64,000 bases of DNA from Polytrichum commune (taxonomy: Eukaryota > Streptophyta > Polytrichopsida > Polytrichales > Polytrichaceae): contig OX485803.1 in assembly GCA_950295325.1 (NCBI GenBank), positions 43,663,554-43,727,553 on the forward strand, read 5' to 3'. A program made the position numbers and the translations under genes. Numbering within the stretch: position 1 is the first letter of the stretch; each line of letters begins with the position of its first letter. This document shows, piece by piece, positions 45,971-58,549 of the stretch. The notes beneath the pieces were generated by a model. The model saw only the letters and a list, made by a program, of their open reading frames with translations. It had not been told where the DNA came from and made no database searches.

Positions 45971-46639
45971 TTGCACTGTGCTTCACGTGTGGCTGGCTCT
46001 CCCATGCATTTTCTAATGTTTATCGAATTGTTTTTAGGGGGGACGACAATTTACTACATGGATACATTGATGCAACCTGGCTCGATGTTTGCATTTACAG
46101 CGTGGCTCCTTCTTCAACTCCTACATGAACCGCTTTGCTCGAACTTCATTCCTATGGGACCTGAAGCTGAGGAGGATTCCGAGGACCCGTTCATAGGGGT
46201 TGTGGGCACGTTGATGGGCCCTCAGCATGATTCTCATGCATTGTTCACTGCGGGTTTGCATAATTACAGGTTGTGCACCATGTTTCAAATGTTCGATGAA
46301 GACCTGGGGTACTGGATGAGGCCGCGATCAACAACATGGTTTTCGAGATTTTTATTGAAGCAGTACGATGACCACCGCTGGATTCAGATGTTCCGAATGT
46401 CGAAAAAAACAGTCTTTGCATTAGCTGACATCTTGAAGCCTCATGTCCAACGCCAGGACACGCGGTATAGGATAGCAATTCCGGTATTAATACGTGTTGC
46501 TTGTACGTTTTTTAAGTTAACTCACGGTGCTAGTCTCATCGTCTGTAGCGAAATGTTTGTTCACTGCACATTCTTCCCAGATCCATTGCTCGGAGTTGCA
46601 AGACTGTGCCCAAGGACGGAAAAAAGTCCTCGGAAATAG
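45971..46639 (+). pseudogene. Truncated HARBI1-like transposase, N-terminal half
   Basis: The frame is open for 222 codons (first ATG at about 46004). The diagnostic stretch is RWIQMFRMSKKTVFALADIL followed by KPHVQRQDTRYR, IPVLIRVACTFFKLTHGAS and a short F-rich end. It corresponds to the conserved FRMS...LxPxLxRQxTxxRxxIPVExR block at the start of plant Harbinger transposases. The catalytic DDE region that should follow is absent and the frame stops about 30 codons later. An acidic stretch (EAEEDSEDP) precedes the conserved part. Not functional as a transposase; might act as a partial DNA-binding protein if expressed, which cannot be judged here. Confidence 0.7.
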
Positions 46640-46953
46640 CAGAGTATCGAGGATGTTATCTACCGTCGCTCTTTGTTAATGTGCCATGCACAACTCCTTT
46701 ACATAGAACCGCAACTACGTTTCTGGAATGTACAAAATAGGAAGATTTGTAATTAAGTAGAAGCTCCCAGTAGTGCCTGAATTTTCTCAAAGTAAACTGA
46801 CGCTTTCTCACTAAAACCGGTCTTATCTTCAAGCCACGTCGTCGGCCACGTAGGTTCGGCGTTTGCTAACAACCGATGGTGTGAATACGCTGTGAGATAA
46901 TGCCGTAGCACCGCCGGTTCTATCTCACCCTAACACCAGGTGCGAACATACCT

Positions 46954-49900
46954 TTAGCTACTCCAATTCCTTTTCCTCCCACACCTCGAGTCCTCAACCC
47001 TCCTTATTTGTTAAAGTGCCTCATTTTTTGCTAGCCCCAGGCTCGTTGCAGTAATCAGTCACTTTTCCTGGCTATGCAATTGGGAATCAATTGACAAGCT
47101 TTAATTTGTCCCTAAATACAAGCTCCAAACAGCTTTGGCTGAGCTGCGCTGGGAACACTCTCATAATCATGTTCATAACCTGGATTGATTCCTTTGTCTG
47201 CTATGTTTTAAATAGTCACACTACATATCTGCTTAATCACGAGCGATTATGAGATGGTGTGTGGGCCTTATGGGGCCACTCGTCTTAATCGGACATCTAT
47301 ATTTGACATGTAGTTATGAATGTTATGACAACATAAAGATATAAAGATGAGTGTTGCGATGATATTGGAATACGTGCACAAAATATAGTAATCATTCTAA
47401 TTTCAATAGTAAATTCAATCGGGACTTGAGAGGGCCTATTTGAAAATTTTAAAGAGAAAAGCAATCTTCATTTTGGACTCTTACATATTTTGTGTCTCTT
47501 ATTATACATTATTATTAGAAAGTGTTAATAGAAATTTTGGTTAGTTGTGCCACATATTTTGATTACACCAATAGATTTGGATATCTAGAATCTACCTCGA
47601 GTGGTCAAAAACTAGTGCTAATGACCTATAATCTTTGTAGTAAATCATTGTGTGCAATTTATTGTCTTGTCACAAAACCCCTTGAGCTTAAAAGATATTG
47701 TTTCTAAGACAAACCATCACGCACACATTAGAGTAGAGGCCCCCATGACCGATCACTTAAAAGATTATGCGCCAAATCTGGAGAAGTATAAGGTGGTGCA
47801 AATTTTTCCTATGTAGGAAGATAGAAATCAAAAGAATTGCAATTTTTTTGGTAACTTTATTCCTTAAATTGACATCATTATGAATTTTTAAGCCAACAGT
47901 CGGCATGAACATATTACCAATGTCTAAAGTCTGCCATAACAACTCATTTGAACCACTCATTCCTCCTCACTTTAACACTCTAAACCAAGACATGTGTCAT
48001 GATAATATTGGTTATGACCTTATCAAAATATAGTCCTAGCATGATCAAAAATCCGGTACTTCATAAATTGCCGATGGGGTCCTAATCGGGAATAGGCACC
48101 TCTACTATACATGGAAGACCTTCTTGACTAACATACATGCATGATACCCCTCTAACATGTTCAACCAAAAAATATCTAACAAGGTTCAAGAATGATAATG
48201 TTATGTGCATCATTACTCATGATGATTTTTATGATTATTTCTCAAAAAAATCACAAGATGTTTGACAAATAACTATAAGTTTTTTTGGTGAGTGGCTTTG
48301 CCAAAAACAAAGTTTCAATTTGAATGAAGTCATTTTGGGGACCCCCGAATTAGAAATGCATGCACGAGGCCGGACTTCAACCTTGAACACATGTAAAACA
48401 CAAACTATGAGAGAGAGAGAGCGAGGCCCAAGGTCTTTACACACATGGTTGGAAGAGGAGACCATTCCCATACTCCATGTCCATAAGGACATGCAAGAAA
48501 GAGAAGGTTTAGTGCCTACTTATTGATAGGTGGACCGATTAGAGTGACTAGACAATATGGGATTTACAACTCAAAAGGCCATAGTGCTTGAGTTTTCAAG
48601 TTTACATAATAAACGGAGGGTATTTGATGGCACTTAGGGAAGAAAGAGGTAACAAGGGCCTTGGGGAATACGAAGCCTGAGTGTGGTGGGATGTTGAAGA
48701 TTGGTAAATTATGTTGTGGGATGCCTCCCGTGATAAGGATGGGAGAGTTGGCTTTCCACCCTAATTGTTCAAGTTACGGGGAATGAGAACATCGTAGTTG
48801 TCGTGTTTAGAGGATAAATTGTGCCCAAGAGTATCTATCATTATGATAGGTACATTCAATAAATTGAACGGTAGTGGATGATGATGGAAAGATTGGTCAC
48901 TAGTTTATCCGTAGGGGATGTGTCTTATGTGAAGAAGGTATTAAGAGTAGACATACAGTAAATTACATTCAAGAAAATAACAAGTGCATGGGAGAAGCCA
49001 TGAAGGTGTGGTGTTCATTTTAGGTACTAGTATTATGGATGCTTATGTGTACCAAGGTGAACTTCCAAGTTTGGGTGGACCAAAATAAGTGTGTGAACAT
49101 GTGCATGAAGTGTTGTACTATGTTGGTTGGTGCACAATATATTGATATCTATTTTTGGTACAAGAAGAGAGCATGTGGAAGCATGTGTTTATTTGTTACA
49201 ATAGTCTACATATATTAATTGCATAGAGAAAAATGTCAAATTCCAAACTTTATTGTTTTCTATAGATTGGTCCATGGTTTTCCATATCAATTTTTGAGAG
49301 GTTGAGTTAGTTGGGCATTACTTTTGGACCACTCAAGGGGCATGTCTTAGTTGGTGAGCCATTTGGTAGCATTTGGGTAAAAGTTTTGAGCAGAGGAGAC
49401 TATGAAGTTTTCATGTTCATACATTCAAAAATTGCATTGAGGTTTCCGATTGAGCAATCATGTTGGGTTGAGGTTTGGGGGCCAACAACCCAATATGGTA
49501 TCTAATGGCCTATTAGGTGGAATGACATGTGTTGGGTAAATCAACATTGTTTTTTTTGGCAAAATTGAAGGTTGATTCCCTTTCAATTGAGAGGTGACCT
49601 AGTCTCAAACCCCACCGATGTAAAATGCTAAGGGTCAATTTCCATGTATGCCACTCGTCCACCAAATTCAATATGAATAAGGACAAATCCGTCCAAATGT
49701 AGAGGGAATATGGTGCGTAGAGTCCGTATGTACCAACTAGCAACTCCTATCTTCTCAAATTCATACCCACCTACTAACCTCCTCCTCCCAGTTACTAAGG
49801 ATGTAGTTCTAGACCATCATTGGTTCTGTTGAGTCTTTCACCAGTCTTACTCCTTTAGTGACCAACACTTGTAGGTTAAAAATTATTTTATGGACGCATG

Positions 49901-52900
49901 GAACTATAGCAACATATATCCACATCCCTCCACATTCTAGGATACCACCATAATGTGGTTGGATGGCGGCTTATGCTAAACTGCATGCAAACACCTCTGA
50001 CCCGCTATTATCTATAATCTAGTGGGCAAACAACCTATGGAAACTCACCCTAGGTACACCACCAACCCTAGTACATTGTCGAATACTCCAATGCGGACCA
50101 ACTCTTTGTTATGGGGAGTTAAATTCATCCACGTGGCACTCATAAAGGGAGGGCAAACTTCTGGGTGGTTGCCAATTGCTCAATATCATGCCCCATGAGT
50201 GGTCAAATGCCAACACAACCAACCCAAATAGGCTACCAAAGTCTTCAATTGCTACCATGTTCTTGTTAGTGAGCGTTGGATGCACCATGGTGTTCATGCA
50301 TGAATGTTGGCATTCCTTGCTTAGGGGGTGGCAACTGCTTTTGCACATGCCACATCAATGATACATTTTGTCCCATGCATTCACTTCCAACGCCCACAAC
50401 TTACTATATCGTTTTTTATATGTTATATGCATTCCGGTCACACCCATGGCTAACCTTGCCATGTGGTTGCCAAGCACCCTCACACATGCGACATTGGCAT
50501 TTGTTTTTTTTGTCTCAATTAATCAAATGTTGCTTTGGTAGCTTCCCAATAGCCTAACCATGTAACATGTTGAGCCACGTTAGCATCATTGCATATTTAA
50601 TACCTATTTTAGCCCAACTTTACATGTGAATGTGCCCACAATATAACTACAACCACATTTCAAGATGCTACAATATTGTTTTCTAGGTTTTCTTCATGGG
50701 AATACTTGTGGTGGGGGGGTTCGCCCAACACTTTAATATGGTCCAAATAAATAATTTGATCAGCAACACATGGTTGCATGCCATGTTAGTGCACCAACAA
50801 AGACTAAAGATGCTAGCTAATGGCAAGACACTAGAAATCCATCATAATTTGGGTAGCCTACATTGATTGAAATGGACAAGATTTCTCCTACTTTACCATC
50901 TATATGTTTTAAATTAACTCAATCAAGTTGCGGACCACGTGACAAAGAAGTGCCAAGAGGAAAAGTTGATGTTAAAAAAAAGGTATGATTGGTGCACTTG
51001 AGGGGGAGGGGGGGGGGAGATGCTATCATATGAGCAATGAGCTGTGGGATGTATCTTGTGAACAACAAGGGAGACAAATTATTCAAAACACATGCGCTTG
51101 TGTCTTATAATTCGCAATTGAAGTTATTATACTCAAAGGACAAACATGTCAAAGCCTTGACCTTGTGGAACGAAAATGAAGATGTCGCATAGGTATGGTC
51201 AACCCATGCGTTAGCAAGATATTTGGGTAAAAAATACTCTCTGATGTATTTATGAGTAGTTCACAAACATCTAATCAAATATGATTTGCACCCTGAACTT
51301 TTTGGTACAATGTGATGAGATTCATAATTATTGTGTTTTTGTACTTCATTTGAAGATAAAATGAAACTAGGTATGTTGACCAAAATTATATTTACATTTG
51401 GTTTAACTAGTTAGTACTTGGATGATGGAACATATACAAACTTTGGAAAACACATGCTTTTCTAACAAAATATTTAAACAATGCACATTATGCTATCCAT
51501 GCATTAAGCCCTGGTGATGTTTGAGGCTAAGGTTATGAATGTGGCATTTTAGAAGATGATAATGATAGTGCATGGAACCTATCATAGGGTAAGCTCTAAG
51601 ACCCCTAAAGTCTCAAGTATTTGGGCTATAGAGTATTTGTTCATGATCACTACATGCATATTTATGATGTGCAAAGAGTTACGAACACGTAAGGACATTT
51701 TATGGATGGTCTGGAAGAAATGATAGTGGTTAAAAATTCAATGCAATACTAAGTAAATTGTTTATGTGCCATACATAGTTTTTTTGATGAAGCATGTGTG
51801 TCGCGTAATATTCTTAACCCCAGTGACCTGAGGGGTCATCCAAGTCTCACACCTGGCTTTGTGATTCTTAGGTAACTCACATGGGATCCCAAGTCCTAAG
51901 TCCCATGTCACTTGAGGTCAATTTGTGCAATCTTAGCCGTTGAGAGCATGGAAGTTGGAACTTACCACTTCACGTGGGGTTCCAAGTATTAAGTCCCAAG
52001 TATGATATGGATGCCTACATGGCAACATTTTTTGGAGGTGAGGCTCAGGACTTGTGTTGAGAGTTGGGTCAAGCAAAAAGCTAGACCCGACTCTCAACAC
52101 AAGTCCCGTGAATATTTTTGCATAAAATAATCAAGATCCGTCTTCAATGATAATTAACCATATTTAAATGGTGTCTTGAAGCTGAAAAGTTGGGACTTTG
52201 CCTCCATGTTGGGACATGTTAACATGGGTGGGACTTGAGACTTGGGACCCCATTACAACATGCCCTTATAAATTTCAAGAAGAGGTAGGCTCAAGTCCTG
52301 TTAGATTTCGATTTGATATGAACGAGGACGATGCTCCAAGGTGAATTTGATCCTTGTAGAATGTCACTAAGGAGTTGAGCAAGGAGGTAAGTTTTCTCGC
52401 CCATGGGTGTTGCCCCTTGTAAGAATCAATTGTGTTTAGCAATTTGGGCAACAACCCAACCCAAAGCAAACGTGCTCCAAAGATGGCATTCAAGTTCAAT
52501 ATGCGAGACACCCAACATCTAGTCAATGAACTTTGACCACCTCTATAAGAGGCAAATGAATCTCAATTTTGAAATTCAAATTTTCACATGTATGTTTTCC
52601 AATTTTGTACATGTGTGTATATTTTTGTTGATGGTCTACATCCATCCCATCATGCAAATTTAACCCCTAAATATGTAAGCACCATTCTCCTCAAAACTAG
52701 CCTCATATTGTTGTTTCTAAGAGAGATAATTTAGGACTCCATCCGTAGGTGTTTTTTAGCATCCAACCGTATGGATATGATATGGTTCTTTGTATGAGCT
52801 ATTCAAAAACATATCAACCGTCCACGTGGCAATGTGAATGAGAAACTAGTACACATGTGAAGGTATATTGCGCAGGGTCGATGATTGAAAACAAACTTTA

Positions 52901-54161
52901 ACCCTACTGACATCTTTAAATGGATGACATAATGAGATCCACTTAGGATGAAACTTTTTGCAAAAGATTTCCAACTGAATTGTGAACCTTTTAGGCTTGA
53001 AATTTTCATGTTTGCACCAAATGTGATTTTCTGAGAGCCCTTGAAATGTGTAGCTCCGCATTTTACATCCAATCTTACAAAAAATGTTTTAAGTAACTTT
53101 AAAAACTCCAATTACCAATCCCAACATTAAATATTTGAGACAAAAAATAAACTAAATCCTTGCAAAGTTTCATAGCTTTTCAAGTACAAATGAGTGTTGT
53201 TTTCCTATTTGACACGTTTCCTAGTGTATCATGAGGTTTAGTCCAAGTCCAATGAAAGTTGGGGCGTTGGATGCAAAATGAAATTCATTAATTCTAACGA
53301 AAATTTTGCCTCTATCTCAAAAGTCAAAGGTCTCACTCAAAACCAAAACCATAGAAAAAATTGGTCATTTTGGGTCTCTCAAAAATTTAGGGGTTAAGAA
53401 AAACAAGATTTTTAGTAGCTACCCCAATTTGACAACTTCAACTTTGCAACCGTTGAATCTTCTCAAATTTTGTTGGAATGATGATATTTTTCCCCACACC
53501 TGCATTATGAAGTTGGCTCCACATGCAAGTAATTAATCTAAGCAAATGTTGATGATAGTGAACTCGAATGTCCTTAACATCAAGGGTGGTATGAAAATTC
53601 CAAGTTCATTGGAATACACCCCGGGCCAATAAAGGGTTAAGCAAGCGTAGGGCACTCTCTTCCAATATATAGTAAGCTACGAGTTGCGACATCAAACTAC
53701 TGCACAGTCATCACAAAGATATCTTAGACTTAATCCAAAATCCAAGATATTGGAGCATAATGCACACATTGTAGCATCGTGATACATGGTCTCATTTAAC
53801 AACGTTGCTTCGCTTAGTAATGTTATGGTCAAGTCTCATGCACTTGTGGTGTATCCTCATCCATGACCTTACAAAATTTCTCATTTAGCCAAGAAAACCC
53901 TCTTGAGCTATAGGGATCAACTTAGTTTGGATTGTACAATGCACAACAAATATGCACCTTCCCTTCCATAATGTCACTCTTTGCAGCATCACTCCCTCTC
54001 TAATATCCCCAAACCTTACGGAATGGATGTTCTCAGTTTAAATCTTCCTCCTTACTGTCACATATCCCTCAAATATATCGTGAATTTTGACATGAAAACA
54101 ACTCACCAAAAAATTCAAACCATGTGCTCGCACGCATCACATTATCATTATTATCATTATT
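46954..54161. other. Long gene-poor stretch
   Basis: About 7.2 kb of AT-rich DNA without a recognisable gene. It holds a strong hairpin (52048-52106), a G-rich run near 51002-51018 and scattered homopolymers. Short frames at 48.2, 49.3, 50.3, 52.4 and 53 kb show no known domain. Confidence 0.45.
52048..52106. repeat. Hairpin with 23-bp stem
   Basis: GGACTTGTGTTGAGAGTTGG at 52048 onward pairs with GACCCGACTCTCAACACAAG ending at 52106; 22 of 23 pairs match around a 13-base loop. Nearby, GGGATCCCAAGTC (about 51892) and GACTTGGGACCCC (about 52235) are also inverted, so it may be the centre of a larger decayed inverted-repeat element. Confidence 0.75.
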
Positions 54162-55491
54162 GCAATGTTGACTTTGTGTTATTCCATAATATCACATGCT
54201 ACATTAATTCCTATTATCATGTACCCATGTTAATATTGCATACCTCCTTAATATCATGTACACTTTGATTGCCACATGCATGATATTAGGGAGGTTAATT
54301 TGTACAAAGACAAAACTCTAGATGTTTCTTTGGAACTTTCACTAATGGGTAGACCACCTAAAATTCATTTGTAGTTGTGATTGCTCGCAGATTGATACCA
54401 CACCATTTTAAATGGATTCTGCTATTTAAATAGGCTTTACCAAAAAAAAACAGTGCAATTTAATGAGCATCCGACTAAATTTAACCTGCTCAAAACAATA
54501 TGACTTAAATCATGATTGCCGGATGTTCTTTTACATAATAGGATATTTAATCATACGCTTAAATCTTATTACTGTAGGAACATAACTTATTAAAAAAAAA
54601 AAACTGAGTGATATTCATCATCATCATCATCATCAACAATCATAACACCTATTTATTGGATCACAATTGTACTCTTGTGGGAGCTCGCTAAATATACACA
54701 CTCGCAAATACTGTGACCTAGGAATTAGTGTGATCTTTCCGACTTCCAAATAAATATCCAAAACGGTGTAGCTGACCTGGTAAGTTAAGATAATACACGG
54801 TGAGGAGCAGCAGCCTCGGATTCCAAGCGGCTCGCCACCTCTGCTGCTCTTAATTTTGCCCGAGTCGTGAGATAATAATAGCAGGAGGTGAGCTTGCAAG
54901 TGTATAAATGAGCGCGGGTGGGGACGGGGTTTGCGCTCAGGTCCCACCCCGGCCATGCATGTATTTTGTATTTGGAGCTTTCCAAGTACAACAGTAACAG
55001 TGGCGACTCCCGTGCGTATATATGCTGCACATCAATGCATATTCTGTGGCGACGCAACGCAAGTTGATTGAAGCTTAGAAGTTGCTGTATGAGGAGTAGT
55101 GTTGTGTAGCCTGTGCATTGACAAGGGCATCGAATATTCCACTCGCAACTTCCTCACCAGCCAGGTGACATCGGCTACAAGTCAACTTTGATAACTTAAC
55201 CGTTAAATGCCCAACGATTCCTTCCACTTATGTATAGAGGGACTAAAAGAATGCGCTATAAATACCACCACTGCAATTGCCGTTGATTCCCTTCCCTCTC
55301 TCCATGTGTACTACTACAAAAGGTGTAGAAAACCAATGCCGTGGGGGTACACTCCAAACTTTGTAGTATTACACATGCGGCAACCGAAGTGCACGTGATA
55401 TTACGGAGTATTGTAGTGGTAACATGGATACGTGATACTATAGAATTAGTGTAGCATGTGACACTATGGAATAACACAAAGTGCAACATTT
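54162..55491. mobile_element. Foldback element with about 125-bp terminal inverted repeats
   Basis: The left arm (54162-54290) and the inverted right arm (55368-55491) match across their length: ACTTTGTGTTATTCCATA, TCACATGCTACA.TAATTC, then ATCATGTACCCATGTTA, ATATTGCATACCTCCTTAAT and TTTGATTGCCACATGCA correspond to words in the inverse of the right arm. Identity is roughly 75-85 percent by eye. The interior is about 1.08 kb and contains a GC-rich island unlike the arms. Exact ends and target duplication were not resolved. Confidence 0.65.
54790..55160 (+). other. GC-rich island within the foldback element, with a TATA-like box
   Basis: Clearly more GC-rich than its surroundings, with TGTATAAATGAGC at about 54900 followed by GGGTGGGGACGGGG. 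A 37-codon frame starts at the ATG near 54955; frames on the minus strand overlap it. Nothing was recognised. It might be a captured piece of a host promoter and first exon. Confidence 0.35.
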
Positions 55492-55867
55492 TAATGATGT
55501 GGTGTGGTCCACTTCACATGGTCTTCCCGGGCGATGTGGCATATGCATGCACCATCATGCAACAAGTGGCATAAGAGGAAGAAGACAAACAAGAAGAATA
55601 AGAAGGTGACACTCCACATATTGACACATGGCATAATGCGAGGGTGTGGGTTGACTTCTTTGGTGGTGTGCATTGATGACAAAATTTGTCATATAAGGGA
55701 GAGAAATGTCCCAATGAGTGAGATTTGAATTATGAACACCCGTTCCCTAGGGTTTCATAATATTAGAGAGCGAGTGACATTATGGGGGTTGATATTACAG
55801 AGTTTAGGATGTATTTGGTTCAACCCAAGTATTTTGGCTAGACCTCCGTGGTGTCTGTGTAAACTTA

Positions 55868-56366
55868 GGGCCACTTCACATACGAGCCAAGAGCCATGAC
55901 CGTGAAATTGTGAGAGCCCAACAGAAAGTGCCTAAAGGCTGTCCCAAGACACCTCCAAACTCATGTCGTGTGGTCACGGATCCTCACGTGTAGTGTGAAG
56001 CCATATGTGATCAGGCACCCAACCGATTGCTATTTCAATGAATTTCTATTCATGCGAGTCCTCACACATGGAAAAAATACAGTAAATCAACGGTTGTGAG
56101 CATTCGGAGTGCAGTAGTCTCCAAGTTTTGTGTTAGGCCTAGCTCCAAGAGGTGGTTCTTGAAATTAGTCCAAGTGACTATGAAACATGATCCATTCGAT
56201 GCCGTGTAGGAATCCATGTAGACTTTACATCCATCTTGTATTCACATCTCCGTTGGTCCCTTGAGCGTAGTGTGAAGCGAACTTGGACTGGCTCCGCATT
56301 TTCCACCAATGAGAGTGCTTGAAGTGTAATGGTCACGGGCTCTCAGTCTCGTATGTGAAGTGGCCC
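55868..56366. mobile_element. Tourist/Harbinger-type MITE, 499 bp, TSD TTA
   Basis: GGGCCACTTCACATACGAG is perfect at both ends in inverse orientation (19 bp), and similarity continues into GAGAGCC and TGACC words. TTA flanks at 55865-55867 and 56367-56369. No coding capacity. Confidence 0.88.
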
Positions 56367-57306
56367 TTATTCGTCATGGTTGTCTCAGGAGCTCTAGTAA
56401 AAATAACTCCCTTGAAGGTTCAGGTCCAATTCATTTTCAATTCTCAAACAATGTGTGACTTGTCACTCGTTTCATCAATGTAGGGGATCAAGTGGACAAG
56501 AATGTGGATTTAAGAACGGACACCCAAAAGACTTGCGTGTAGAAGAGATTGGACTACATGCTCAAACTTTGTAACCATTTTATGCTCAATTGTCAACATA
56601 ATTGGGGGGGTGAGGGACATGTTTGATCATTCAATAAGGAAATATGAGGTAAATGGTCACGAGCATGGTTTGAATTTGTTATATCCCACAAGAAGCGGGT
56701 GCAAACCTAAGAGTGGTCATTTAAGGCCCGCTTACCTTAAAATGCTTAATCCTCCCAACACTCCACCACCACCTCAAGTGGTCACGGTTTCCGATTTCTT
56801 GTTTTTTGGGTGCACATCACGTGACATAATATTGCTAGATTTCATGCTTCCTTGTCCTTTTAAATAAAAGAGATGCCATGTTCCATGGGGACCTTGCCAC
56901 GACACTAGGATCTAGGCTATCATTTAAAAAAAAAATCACAACGTGTTTATTCCATGCCCTTGGCCATAGTATTCCTTTGTCTAAGGTGAGGGAGCCTAGA
57001 GCACGAGGCTTAGCAATGTGATGGACCCATTAAGTGTTGACAAGATCAAGATTGGACATTATCATTTGTAGCCATAATGACACATAAATTTTTTTATACA
57101 AATTTTGGGGGGTCACTTTCAATAAATAAAATGATATCAAGAAGAAATAAAATACACCCACATATGTGATAAGTTTACCTACACTAATTATTATATTGTA
57201 AAATTTAGTACAAATATTCATTGCATGACACTAGAATTTTCTTAGCCTTCACTTTTGTACTCTTCAAAAGTTTATTGCAATTTAAATCCTCTCAAGGTTT
57301 GTGTTA
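56367..57306. other. Non-coding stretch
   Basis: AT-rich; a frame of 85 codons at 56610-56867 has no known domain. No gene called. Confidence 0.4.
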
Positions 57307-57752
57307 CACTACAAGGGTGGTTGTGGTTGTCGTAGTGGTCAACCACAACAATCGACCAAACTTATAGTTTTTCTCATCCACACTTGTCTTGCACAAATCC
57401 TTGTGGTTGTGGTTGATGTCGGGGTTGGTCTGTTAAATCACAACCTACCATTGGTTTAGGTCTCGGGCTTCAAAGAAAATTAAAGTGGTTATTATATGTG
57501 TTGGCTTTGAAGTGTAGTGTTAAAGTGGTTGCACCCTCAACTTTCTCCTCAAAACTTGGCCTTGAGATTCTCTAGTAATGCCACATGAGCATAGACAACC
57601 ACCCCAAGGGTGAGTTACCACATGGAGTAGGAGGATTGATGGGGTAAGGGGTTGTTGTGCAGGTGGTTAGCATTTGTTAAGTTGTTCCCATGAATAAAAA
57701 AACCAAAGGAAGTAAACCATTACCACTACCACAACCACAACCAGCCCTAGTG
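57307..57752. mobile_element. CACTA-like MITE with GGTTGTGGTTGT ends
   Basis: Left end CACTACAAGGGTGGTTGTGG; inverted right end CACTAGGGCTGGTTGTGGTT; both continue into GT-rich GTAGTGGT. The flanking trinucleotides (TTA and TAA) do not match, so the insertion is not confirmed by a duplication. Related GGTTGTGGTTGT words also occur at 9.1-10 kb. Confidence 0.65.
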
Positions 57753-57895
57753 TAAATAACCCTTCAATTCAACTATGGTTAACCCCTAAATGCCCACATG
57801 AGGCCCAAAGATGGTTGATGAATGATTGAATACAAATGTTTCATTCTAAAAAAAAATGACTAGGAAGGTTGCCAACACATTCATTTGAACTCCAG

Positions 57896-57955
57896 TTTTT
57901 TTAAAAAAAATTTAAATTAAAAAAATATATTAAAAAAATTAAAAAATTAAAAATG
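57896..57955. other. A/T-only tract
   Basis: About 60 bases almost entirely of A and T (TTTTTTAAAAAAAATTTAAA and so on). Low complexity, no gene. Confidence 0.8.
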
Positions 57956-58123
57956 GAAGTAGACCCATCTTGGGATGGTCAAATATGTGAACAGAAGAAA
58001 ACAACAAGTACAAAAAATCACATTTTGTTTTTGTTGAATATCCTACTATATGTATATATAATTTGTCATAGTTCCTACATGCAACATGAGATAGTTGACC
58101 ACCATCCAATTTCAATTACAGGT

Positions 58124-58549
58124 CTATGGTTCACGGTGTGGTAAACAACGATGATCTTGTGATGTGGTGGTGTCAATGGTTGCTTCAGGTACAAACAATT
58201 GACATTCGTATTTGAGAAAATCCTTGAGGTGGAGGTAATCTTGTTTCTTCCCTAAGAGATAGAAAGAATTCCACTCTTTAGCAAGAAAGGCTTCCTTGAT
58301 ATCATCTAATGCGATTCTTGATGTTGTCGGGTTGTCGTGGGTTTCCCAATGACATAGACCCCATGATGCCTTCCACATGCTTGTCAACTTGTACCAAGTG
58401 CTAAATCCTTGTTTGGTCAGATGTCGGGAGAGTGAGGCTCCTTGACTAACTAACCAAGAGGAAGGTAGATGAGCAAGCCGTTGTTGAAAACCTATGGTAA
58501 GCTTAACAACGTATAATTCTATCGGGAGTTCTCCAAATTCGGCCAACAA
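58124..58549 (-). pseudogene. LINE fragment, region following reverse transcriptase
   Basis: An open frame of 141 codons reads LLAEFGELPIELYVVK-like (here MLAEFGELPIELYVVKLTIG), then RLAHLPSSWLV and a series of W-containing helices (WYKLTSMWKASWG, AFLAKEWNSF). The AEFGELPIE...RL pattern is the one seen just after the reverse transcriptase of many LINEs (usually LxxElGxxPL). No reverse transcriptase motif was found next to it in the expected direction. It is a different family from the LINE at 5707-7306. The match is from memory of the family pattern, hence moderate confidence. Confidence 0.45.

Larger units (their letters stand above)
45319..46953 (+). mobile_element. Internally deleted PIF/Harbinger transposon, TSD TTA
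   Basis: Left end AGCCTGGTTCGCACCTGG; inverted right end AGGTATGTTCGCACCTGG (last 12 bases identical). Both ends then have GGTGAGATAG about 45 and 25 bases inward. TTA flanks at 45316-45318 and 46954-46956. Inside is the N-terminal half of a HARBI1-like transposase (45971-46639) and four telomere-type repeats; the DDE half is missing. At 1635 bp it is shorter than complete Harbinger elements. Confidence 0.85.
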
